Below, piece by piece: positions 53,736 through 64,000 of a DNA stretch of 64,000 nt. The DNA comes from Camarhynchus parvulus (lineage: Eukaryota; Chordata; Aves; Passeriformes; Thraupidae): contig NC_044576.1 of NCBI RefSeq assembly GCF_901933205.1, positions 11,255,024-11,319,023 on the forward strand. The letters run 5' to 3'. Each line of letters starts with the position of its first letter. Position 1 is the stretch's first letter. The notes below the pieces were generated by a model. The model was not told where the DNA came from. It did no database searches and saw only the letters and a program-made list of their open reading frames with translations. Position numbers and translations under genes: made by a program.

Positions 53736-55966
53736 GCCCTTTCTACACAGACAACAATCTAGGCCCTAGCAAGTGTGCCAAAAGTATCTTTTTTTTTCTT
53801 TTTTAAATCAGACAAGAGCAAAAAAGCCTTGTTTACTGAAATGTTCATCCCTGTAACACTTCTTCTACAAGGCCAAGGTGATGCCTTCACTATACGAGTT
53901 TCACCATGACTTCTATGTGACTTAAATAAAACCTTTACAGTTCACAGTAGCATGGAAGCAAGTCTGCCACATTTCACATATATTTGGCTTACATATATTT
54001 GCACCTGCTAGGTAAGGCAATAAAATGCTTCCTACACCCCAAACAGGAGTTCACACAAATCACATCATGTGAATGAGCAGAGAGCTCCCCTGGGTGACTG
54101 AGCATCCCAGGTATGACAGGAACTGTTTCTGCAACAAGCTCCACAGCAGCTCTCAAACAAAGCATTGTCAGGAACCATTGCCTAAAGTTACCCTGCAGCC
54201 TTCTCCACACTCAGAAAGATATTACACACACACACACATTCACTTTAAACATTCTCAGGATCAAGAAAGAGAATTATTAACCACAAGAAATAAAACCAAA
54301 GCCTAAGCAAAATCCACAACTCAGGCCCCAAAATGTTCATGTTTACAGGTGTTAGTCTAGTAACACATGTAACTCCACAGTACATGAAAAAAGAGAAGAG
54401 TACCTGGAAATTCAGAGCAATGGGCCTTACAAATGCTTTCTACATTACATTTGTGTTAATATTTTGAAAGCTTAATTCAGCCATGCCATTAACAATTTAA
54501 GATAATTTTAGTTGCTTTTATGTCAACTTTCACAATTAGTCTAATCAGGTAGCATGAGAGCATACTTGTTATAGAAGCACACTCCTTCATTTCAAGAAGT
54601 AATTGCCAACACATTCCCCTACTCCATAAATAAAGCTTTTCTTTTTTTCCAGGCTCAATCCCTGCAGTGAAATGGCACACAGATGACAGCACTCAATTAA
54701 GTTCAGAATTAATGTAGCATGAAAGCACGGTCTTACCGAGAAGGCCAAGTGAAATTGAACAGGAGGATTGCAGATATTTTCACCATATTTTACTGCAAAT
54801 GATCACTCATTTTTCCTGCCATGGAACAGGTTAGTAGGGCAATAGTCAATAAAGGGGACCTTTGGAAAGCAAGGGGTTGCATTGAACTCTTTAACATATT
54901 AATTCAGATCTAGTTCTTAACATTCGCCAATAACTGCGTTGGACGCACACACCTGTGTTGTTGTCAAATAAGATACTTCTGAGAGGAAATCTGATTTTTC
55001 AACCACATTTATGGGTTAGTGGATAACTCTCCAAACTATTTGTGAATAGTTTCCATATATTAAGTTATTAAAATTAAGCTCTTTCATTGCATGATGAGCT
55101 CTCTGGTAATTTATGTACATGTGTACATACTTATGCACATATTTACAATATATGCATATTTATGATATATTTTTTGCGGATCTGCTAACTGACATGGTTT
55201 CAGACACTGACCTTGTGAAAGAACTAAATTATAAATTGTGTTGGCTGAAAGTTATTATTCCTGTCTCAAGAAAACTGATGGGGGTGGGAAGGGGAGCAAA
55301 TGTGCCTATGGTCAAAACAGTAGAGTTAAATTTTGGGAAATTGAAAACAAAAATGTAAAAAAGGACTCAAAATTGCTCTGGATAATTTTGACTTAATCTA
55401 TTTAAACATGTCTATCTACCTTATGTTTTTTAAATAATTCAATATGGACCACTGAATATACGAATATATTTTATGAATATGAAACTAGACACATTTAAAA
55501 TTAAATTAATATAGGAAAAACATTTCAGCTGTGAGAAGTGTTTTGAAAAATGTGGTGTCCAAAACAATCCTTTTTTTCTGTGAAGTTTCAGGTCTAACTA
55601 TTCCCATTCCTCCCCCAAAAACACTTCATTCTTTTATTTTCAGTCAGCAAGAGTATCTAGCAATCATCTGTCAAATCCACAATCAGATCAGACTTGACAG
55701 TCATTACTGCTCTATATACAGGTAGGTAGTAAATAGAATATCTAGAATTTCAATACAAATTACACACACTTCTCCTTGGTTTGAATGTACCTAGGAAAAC
55801 TACAAAATGTGTTGATTAGCATACTAGTGTCTCCAAAACCCATGAAAAAACTTCTCTCCCCCCACACTGTGTTCTGCCACAATCAGTGCACTAAACGTGA
55901 TTTTAAAGCACAGATCTTTCTCAGATTTCTAAACTTTTCAAGGAAAAGGCCAAAATCTTTGAGGGA
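53736..55966. other. Unique AT-rich sequence, no gene seen
   Basis: No recognised repeat family or exon. A short (AC)n lies at 54224-54238. Confidence 0.5.
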
Positions 55967-56118
55967 TGTTTCTAAAGTTCAGTGTTCTCCACCTTGTTTT
56001 CCTTAGCATCCACTCTTTTTCTTCAACTGCAGGGCTGTTTGGTGTTTCTAAAGTTCAGTGTTCTCCACCTTGTTTTCCTTAGCATCCACTCTTTTTCTTC
56101 AACTGCAGGGCTGTTTGG
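55967..56118. repeat. Perfect 76-bp tandem duplication
   Basis: The unit beginning tgtttctaaagttcagtgtt at 55967-56042 is repeated without a visible difference at 56043-56118. Each unit contains a pyrimidine-rich run ending in 'cttcaactgcag', which resembles a 3' splice site. Exact identity implies a recent duplication, or an assembly artefact. Confidence 0.95.
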
Positions 56119-56997
56119 TATCTGATAACAGCTCTGTCATCTTCCTGAAGGCATTTATAGGACCTTTGAATTTCAAGTGGTACCGGGAAACTCTCTTGCT
56201 GAAATCATGGCACCATCACTTGTTTTTGTCCCCAGGGGTAAAAGGAAAATCAGTGATACCAAAAGGGAATATAATATTTAAGAGCTCTATTGAAATTTTT
56301 CAGACAGGAGCTTTTTTATCTTCACTAAAATTTCAGAGACAAGATAATTTGAAGCACAGTGCAGTGAATCAGAGACTGACAGGTTAAAATAATTGAAAGG
56401 GAGCTGGAGTTTTTTGTTAATTGCTGCTGCAGGAGAAGTCCCGTGTTGTGCCATGCATTGAATCAGCAAGCAGAGACCCAATATTTACTATCAATCAACA
56501 TTACAAGCATTTAATGAAAAGTTTCATAATGGAAAGGTTGAGTGAGCTGAGACGGATCATTTCCATTAACCAACTCCTCTCCACAACCTACAGCTCCATT
56601 ATGAACCAGCAAGTCTCCAATTATTTCAAAGCTCAGTTTCCTCATATTAAAAATATTTTCTGCAGCACATTAAAAAAAAACAGCAAAAAGCTAACTTTCT
56701 TGCAACTTCAGTAAAGTAGAAGAAGTGAATTGGGACAAAAGGAGTTCCTTTGCTTATTTGTTGTGTGTATGTTTTAACAGGGGTGACCTGGAAAAGAGCT
56801 GAGAAAGATACAAAGAAAAGAATGGCATAAAGCACTCGAACCTGTCAAGCCAGATGTGATTGACAATAATTTCTTAATTAATCCAAATAAAACATAGGAC
56901 CTCTATTTCTATAAAAACCATTTCATTGGCAGAAGAATTTACCTCTGGATTGTGTACCTGGCAAAGGGAGTAACAACAGGCCCCTTACTCATTATAT
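56119..56997. other. Unique sequence, no gene seen
   Basis: No recognised repeat or exon. Frames of 97-109 codons in this interval have no recognisable motif. Confidence 0.5.
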
Positions 56998-57314
56998 TGT
57001 CACCTCTTGTCATCTTATTGCAGGGGTTCCATACCATTGTTTCCTTATCGCAAAAGTTTCATACCTTCTTGGTGTTTCTCATGAGCAGCTCCTCAGAGCA
57101 CTGACTCCTTCTTCACAAAGCAGGCAACTGGCTCCAGCTCCCCTCTCAACCAGCCACCCCACTCTTTTATAGCATCTTCTTCTCATTGGTTACAGCTGTG
57201 GCCTGTTAAAGTCAGGCCTGCTCCTAATCTTTCATAATTGGCCCAGCTGCAACTCCTTAGGGGTAAGATTACTTTCTACACTATGTTTATTTTCTTATAT
57301 TCTATCCCCCTACA
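56998..57314 (+). mobile_element. Solo LTR of an endogenous retrovirus (family member 2 of 2)
   Basis: This is the second copy of the LTR at 5312-5619, in the same orientation. Start TGTCACC, end 'ctatccccctaca'. Flanks tatat (56993-56997) and tatac (57315-57319) match at 4 of 5 bases and may be a decayed target-site duplication. Compared with the first copy it carries a small insertion ('tctacactatgt') shortly before the 3' end and several substitutions. No retroviral genes adjoin it. The 51-kb spacing, independent flanks and divergence argue against the two being ends of one provirus. Confidence 0.78.
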
Positions 57315-60300
57315 TATACCTGCTTGCTTTCTAAGATAGGAATATGTGAAGTTTTCAAGTGGAAAATGAACGTGACTCATGCAACTGAATTTACCCCTTA
57401 CTAGAAGCCCTTTAAACTTAACTGAGGGCATGCAGGAAAATGGAAAACCTTCAAAGCAATCTAATGTACAACACAGTTGTTTCAGGCGCCTACTAACTTC
57501 AGCTTTCAAAGCAGACCACTGGTGTCAGGGTCTGAGTCTGCAATCAGCTGGATGTGTCTGGAAGTCATCCATATCCAGATGTTATAGACAACTCACAGTA
57601 TGTACATCCACATTCACGGTACACATCTCTTCTCCAGAAACTCACATTCTCTTACTCATATCCTCCATTTATTCATTGATATATCAAATGAGAAAAGGGT
57701 CCTTGAGAATAAAGTGAAGACTGCTGGAAGGCAAGAACATAATCTGGAAGGGGAAGTAACTGTATAGGTACATAGAGAAAGCCAAAACTCAAGCAGCAGC
57801 TCATGTCCACAAACAACATTGACTGTGATCAGTATCCTGTCTGCATTACAAATTAGATATTTGCCTAAGCTATCTAGACCACAAAAGTTTTTGAATTATT
57901 GTCATCATATATTTTCCTCACTCTTTTTGGCAAGAAGGAACATTTGAAGGACTCACACAGACATTAGTCAAAAGATTGATACTGTCTGTTCTTGGCTAGA
58001 GTTTATGCAATGACATTAGAAAGAATTTTTAGAAACATGTCTGGCATCAAGGTGAATAATCAAGTGGTTTAAATGCTATTCTATACTTAATAATACAATT
58101 TTATTAATACATGTATTTGAAACAAAACTAATACAAGTCCACATAGAATATATTAGCAAAAATTATATAACCTAATTATCATGTAGATTTGTAGGAACAT
58201 CATTGACATAATTTTAGGGATGACAGTGAGGTGAGCAAGCAATGAAAAGATTAATTGGGGTCAGTCTTGACCAGAAGTTGATTTTCCTTCATTTATTACA
58301 GAAGAAAATTCACACAGTTCAGTCATGTTTATGGTCGTTTTAGAAGGAAGTAAAGAGGGAGAATGATTTTTCAAAATACAAATACCTAGGCTGTATCTTC
58401 ATTTTCATTAAGCGTGTCATTAAGGGGAATGAAAAGCAAGATAGATGTACTAGTCCAGGAGAATCAAAGTGAAGGAATAGAACAACTCTATTCACTAGTC
58501 CAGCAAGTCTAGAGGAAGAGCAAATTAATTAATATTTCAGGTTATTTTAATGTTATTAGTAATGCAGAAGAACAGCTAAAAATATTTTATAAAGTTTACT
58601 GCTATATTTATCTTCAAAAATATTGGATATTTGTCTAAAATATCCCCAAATCCACGAAGAATCATTTGAAATTATTGATTTTGGGAGTAGCATCAAATAC
58701 CTAATAAAAGTTAATATTCTGAAAGAATGGAGGGTGCCAGGGAGAAGAGAAGCAAATATACCAGACACCTATAAGTGCCCGGGTTCTTGCAACTCTTCAG
58801 CCATCTTTTTTTTTTCTATCTCAGCCATTCTGTGGGGATCCCGGGCATGCTGGTGGGGCACACCAGCTAACTCTAGCCCTTAGTTTTACTTGTCAAGAAA
58901 ACTATTCTGGTTAAGATAGCATTATTTCACACACAGACCATGAGACCCACTTAACCATCTAAAGCTTGACCTGATGTAGCAGAATCTTTTCAACCAGAAA
59001 AATGATGTCTCTATCTCAAAGATAGTAAGAATGGTACAAAACCTAAACACTGGGTTTTACTTCATTGCTCCTTTCCTTCCTTTGAGATCAGGATGACCAA
59101 CCAGGTCTGACACGGCCCTTCTGGGTGATGGCTTCCCCTCTAATAGCCTCTACAGTGCATTTTCTACTGCACTTCCAGAGTGCAGTAAATGAGCTTGGTC
59201 TCAGGGCAGTTACCCACATTTTCTGTAAAAAGGGTATTTTCAAAACTAACTGCCGGCAGGCAGCTGCAAGGACAAAATTGGTCTGTCTGAAGCTCCTTCT
59301 AGCTCTCTAGTGGCAAATGTGAAATACTATAATTCCTCCCTGTATATTTCTGGCTATTATTTTTTATTGGACTCATTATAGCTGTGTCTCAAGAAAAATA
59401 GGGCTCATCAGGTAACAGAAACCAGGCAAAAGAAATAATAATTTCTAGGAACCCTGGGCATTAATCTTACTCAAGGTTTCATACTGCACTGCTCCTTCTG
59501 CTTTAAGAAAAGCAAAGCACTGTGAACACAGATATACTCACACACAAGCTGTGACTTTCCAAAGCAGACAATTCATATTGGAAGATGAAGGGGAGTGGCA
59601 GGTACAAACTAATTGAAAATAATTATTCCAAAATGGTGCTACCCTTAAAATATTTTCGTTTAAAATCCTGACATGTGCATGGGGAAGGTGGGAGTGGCTT
59701 CATGGTGATTCTGCCTCAACTGGTACCAGGTTCTGTGTTAAGTGCACACAGTTACAGCAACTCTTACAAATAAAGCAAAAACAAAGGTTTCTACCATTTC
59801 CTCAACTTTGCTTTGTAACGGAGCACATCTACTTCGGGTCAGGCATCAGCCACTGTGTTCCCAAGTACTACATGTTCTCAGCTTTTAAATGTGGTACTTT
59901 CTTATCGTTTTAATTAAAAAAGGTCTTCAGCAGCCATGAATCCCTAAAGATTGTTTTTTTAAAAGTGTATTTTTCTACACTATGCAAGAAGGTTTCACAA
60001 TTTATCCATCCTTATCACCATATGGTCAACTTTTTCAATGCATTCTAATTAGGACTCCATCCTAATTAGATCTATATCTTTAGCAGTCACTATTGTGCTG
60101 TGGGTCTGCTCACCAAGACAGCTCTCCTCAGTTTGTTTTCAGAAGAAACTCTAAATGCTGAAGCTGAGAAATAAGTATTTCATCAGCTGAATATTTTTCA
60201 GCATTTTTCTGGTCAATCACCTGAAGAGAAACCAGATGCAAATCAGAGTAAGATGATACTTCGCTTTCTGAGGTCTTAACACATTGTAGGGTGTGATTAG

Positions 60301-62095
60301 AAGTAATGCAGTAGAATACAAGTTGCTCCTAGAGATTTCCTTTCTAAAAGCACTGTCCTCCTTTCCTGCACACATGGGGATAATGAGTTTTCACAGAAAA
60401 CTCTCAGATAAAGTTTTCCAGACCTGTCTCTAAGGCACTATACCTTCCTGCTGGCTCATTGCTTCAAGTTTTGAATTAATCCATTTGGTTGGTGGATGGA
60501 AAGAAAAAAAAATCAGGAGTAAAGAGAGAAAGCAAGGAAGAACAGACATGTAGGAAAATTACTTAATTCTATTCTTCACCCATGCCTAGCTGTATCTACA
60601 ACATTTATGAGACTGGAGCTAACAAATCCAAGCAGAAAGACAAGCTGCATCACTGCTAAACAAGGAAATTCAGATGATAGTTGCCGGGCAAAGTGCTCAG
60701 CTGCTCAGACAACGTTTCTAAGACAAATGCAGTGCTCCTACAACAACCCAGCAATTTCAATCTAGCTCTGGAGCATCAGCAATAGATGACAAAGCAAACC
60801 AACAAAACCTAAGTACAGGTAGCATGTTCTCAGCTTCTCACAGAGAGCTTCCAACTCTGTAGTAAGCCCACAGCTGCCCTGTGATCCAGCATTCACACCT
60901 GATCATGAGCACAGGAAGCCAGCAGTAATGGAAATAAAGCAATTAGATGTTGAGAGAGGCTCGTGCTGCCTTTACAGAGCACCCTGAGCAGATTTCATGA
61001 GTGATAAGAGCCTGCCACTTCCCTTGCCAGTGCCTGGTTTTCTTACATGAAATATATGGATAATAAGTAAAAATATACATGTATTTTTTTGTAGTACAGT
61101 ATTTGTAAACCTACTAAACTTATTGGCATTACGGTTGGATTTTATGTCCACACACACTCAAAATCGTGTTATAAATTATGGGAGGTTGAATTTTTGGTTG
61201 GATTGTTGTGTTGGCTTGTCATGGCTGGAGTTTTTTTTTCAAATTTATGATGTTTCTTTTGCTTTCTACCCCCACATCTTTGTCTAAAGTTCTTAAGCGC
61301 CATAAAAAGTATTTACATGCCTTTAAATGAACTATACATTTCACACTGCAATATTTAATCCTCCATGATATTGAGAAAATGCACTCTGTTCTTTGAAGGT
61401 AGCAGTACATCTCACATGTTATTACTAGAAAAGGTCATGAAAAGATCAATACATGCCTTGTGCTTACATATCTTACTAGAGAAAATTGTCCTTTACAAGC
61501 AATATTAAAAAACCTCCCCTAGAAAGAAGCAGAATCATGAGGAATAAAAGTGGTAATTAACAGAAGGCAGATGGAAGGCCTTGAACTTTCAAGGTTTGAT
61601 CCTGTGCAGCCTAAGAGGAGATAACAGCCAGAATAGATGCTTAACACCAAGCACAGATGTAAGCAGAGCTGACTAAGAACAGTGGGGGGAGGGGTTGATC
61701 TGCATGGTTACTTACTGAGAAGAGGATGAGAATATAAGCAGTAAATTAAGCAAAATCAATTCTTCCCAATACTCTACCCATGCATTTTTTTCTAATTATG
61801 GCATAATTCCCTGCTCTTTCTAAGCACTAACAGCATCTCAGAGCCAGTGAAGATTTTACTCATTCACAAAGGAACCAGATAACAAATATAATTTAAAGTG
61901 CAAATCACCAGTTGGCCCAAAGTTTATTTTTATGATTTGTTGCTACTGCTGTTGTTCTATAACTTCATTTTTGGTTTGGGGTAGGTGAGCATAACAGAAT
62001 CAACATTTCTCTATTGTATCCAAGGCCTTGCAAAGATTTGTCATTATAGATAGCATTTAAAATCCTTTAAATTCCTTTCTGTCATTTAAAATTCG
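57315..62095. other. Unique AT-rich sequence, no gene seen
   Basis: No recognised repeat family or exon. An 8-bp inverted repeat with SmaI-type CCCGGG cores (58776-58783 and 58840-58847) flanks a T-rich run; it is weak and unexplained. Confidence 0.5.
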
Positions 62096-62470
62096 TCAGC
62101 CAAAATGTTCATGCTTATCACAGCTTCCTTCTTGCATGGCTTTGACCACTGTGAAATCTGCATCATTGCTGTCCTCTTCATGTACAGAAAAGTGAGGTAC
62201 AAAACAAACCAAGTCTGAGATCCAAGAGGGATTTTTGTTTTGAAAGTTGGAGTTACTACAGTGTAGAATCTGAGCCAGAATTTTAATCATAGGCTCATGA
62301 TTATTATAATCATAGGCTTCACTTACTGCCTGAACTCCTCCAATAAATTGGTTTTCAACATCCCAAAACGTCCATCTGCCAAGGGCTTGGTTTCTACACA
62401 TGCACATCAGGTAGGTGAGGAAGACACCAAAGAATCCAGAACTTTTCATTTGTATCTTGTTAAAACACAT

Positions 62471-64000
62471 AAGGCAAAGTAATTCCAGCTATTTTAACTG
62501 AGGGCCTAGCAGACATTCCCACAGTACACTGAGTAAGTTTAACTCCATGCTATAAGTAAGGTTTATCATCAGCTTCAACCCCAGTGATATTGCCCCATTC
62601 ACCCATTTTTAGGATATCCTAGCAATGAGAACACTCACCCAAAAGAGATAAAAAGTCTTGTTCTGAATATATTCAGAATTGATTTTATAAGACTCATCAC
62701 TAGAAAAACCGATTTCCTCCTACAGCTCATGAAATGCCCTGCATTCCTTTTCCATTCACTCTATTTGAATCCTGAGGGTCCCTCTTGAATCCTCAGAGAA
62801 GAGACCAACTTCAGCAGGAGAGACTGATAATATCTCCACATAGAACAGCCTCCAGTCACACACAGCACAGCTCCAGTGAGGATGGGGGCAGAGCCCTTGC
62901 CAGTCAGAGGCAAGGAGGACAACACCAGCAACCTGCATATTGTGCACATCACTAGTCAGTCCTGTTTCACAAAGGAAAACTGTTAAATAACTTAGTATTT
63001 TGCTATAGTGGCATGAGGCTTTGTTAGGGTTTCTTGGGGGGTTGGTTGGTTGTGTTTTGGGGGGTGGTTGTTTAGTTGGGTTTTTTTGTTGTTCTTTTTT
63101 CATTAATATGATTTAAATAACAGCAAGATCCCTAGCTTAAAAAAAAATCCACATTTTGGGCATCTTCTGGGATAGAAATAAGTTTTAGTGTGTAGGTGTG
63201 CAGCTCATTTGGCTTACTAACTCCCTTTGTAGAGTAACTCAGTAGGCAGCCATCTCCATCTGTTGAATTTTGTGTCTTGCTGAGAAACCAAGGTCTCTTC
63301 TGGAATTTTGCATGGAAAGTTTTGACTCTCAGTTTTCCTGGTAGAAAAAGAAGGGCCAGAACAACGTGCTGTTTAATCCTTGTCTCTTACTTGTACTCAG
63401 TAACCTGTTTATCTCCTCTTACAAAGACACTGGGACTGACACCTGCATGCATGCCCACATCCAAGACAGGGACAGCTTTCAAAGCTGGATATTCAAGCTC
63501 GTATACTGACTTTCAGGCATCTCCTCAGAGTACTGTTGTTGTGCCCCTTCCCTGGTAGGTTCTTATGCATTTTGTCCCAGGTAAGTGTATCTATCTTATC
63601 ACATGCCAAGCAAGAGTCCCTTACCAGACTGAGGATCAGTTCACTGTACCCAGCTGTCACAGTTTTACTTCAGCTCCTCATCCAGATACTTTAGCAAATA
63701 AATGGTGTTAAAACAGTTACCTCCACCTGGAAGCAGTTTCTGTGTCTGGTTGCAGATCTGCAATATTGCAGGAGGTAGAGCCCAAACACAGGCTTGTGAA
63801 GGTGGCAAGCACCCCCAACTCCAGAGCTCTGTGCATTTCAGGAATAAAAAGGATTTTTATCTCTAATTGTTTTCAAAAGAAGGTCACTTTCCGTGCATTG
63901 TCTACCATAGATTGTTCTGCCTTTTCCTTTTTATAGCTCACAACATCTAGCTAACTAATAACAGGTTATGTTCCACAGGGGGTCATTCATATCCTATTAC
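62471..64000. other. Unique sequence, no gene seen
   Basis: No recognised repeat family or exon apart from the G/T-rich tract near 63.05 kb. Overlapping frames of up to 115 codons (62756-63103, minus) begin within the reverse complement of the G/T tract and are not credible. Confidence 0.5.
63027..63080 (+). repeat. G/T-rich tract with quadruplex potential
   Basis: G runs of 3, 6, 6 and 3 are interspersed with repeated GGTT units (63040-63049). Loop lengths between the long G runs exceed 7 nt, so a three-tetrad quadruplex is not predicted by the usual rule. A two-tetrad fold from the GGTTGGTTGG core is possible. Confidence 0.7.

Noticed and set aside
1..64000. CRISPR array, operon, tRNA or rRNA gene, or prokaryotic mobile element
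   Set aside because: No regularly spaced direct repeats, no tRNA B-box-like sequence noticed, no dense long ORFs; the content is typical of bird intergenic or intronic DNA.

Overview
This window is vertebrate nuclear DNA, almost certainly from a bird, and probably a neoavian or passerine. The evidence is CR1-type LINE 3' ends and bird-type ERVL/ERV solo LTRs as the only recognisable dispersed repeats. No SINEs of mammalian type were seen. The background is AT-rich and CpG-poor, with short simple repeats and no dense coding. Nothing looks bacterial, archaeal, plasmid or phage: there are no operons, no tightly packed long ORFs and no CRISPR array. No tRNA or rRNA gene was recognised.

No protein-coding gene could be supported. 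The longest open frames (194, 178, 158, 151, 136 and 125 codons) match no family I recognise, and several lie in an LTR, a CR1 element or a tandem repeat. The window reads as intergenic or deep intronic sequence. A host gene could still cross it with small exons that cannot be recognised by eye.

Layout. 1-8.3 kb: a CR1 3' end (about 994-1557), a pair of abutting perfect hairpins (1647-1692), a GC-rich CpG-poor patch (4.5-4.9 kb), a solo LTR (5312-5619) and a TGGA microsatellite. 8.3-12.8 kb: the most repeat-dense part, with a ~290 bp segment present twice in opposite orientation (8280-8570 and 11034-11327), the second copy running into a long CR1 3' end (to 11869), then a 21-bp tandem repeat and a probable degenerate LTR (12403-12771). 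12.8-35.8 kb: mostly unique sequence with a shortened ERVL-type LTR (19611-19922), an 18-bp palindrome (24720-24737), a 19-bp-stem hairpin (26672-26715), the longest ORF (29385-29969) and a conserved-element candidate (30.66-31.05 kb). 35.8-49 kb: one clear and one weaker CR1 fragment on the minus strand, a GC-rich islet at 37.7 kb, then unique sequence. 49.0-49.45 kb: the only CpG-dense spot, with facing E2F-like motifs and a YY1-like motif. 49.45-64 kb: an LTR fragment (53671-53735), a perfect 76-bp tandem duplication (55967-56118), a second copy of the 5.3-kb LTR family (56998-57314), an unexplained 124-codon ORF with exon-like splice signals (62096-62470), and a G/T-rich potential quadruplex tract near 63.05 kb.

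I found no convincing undescribed biological system. The best leads are the 49.3-kb CpG spot, the hairpins at 1.65 and 26.7 kb, the inverted 290-bp pair, and the 62.3-kb exon-like frame.
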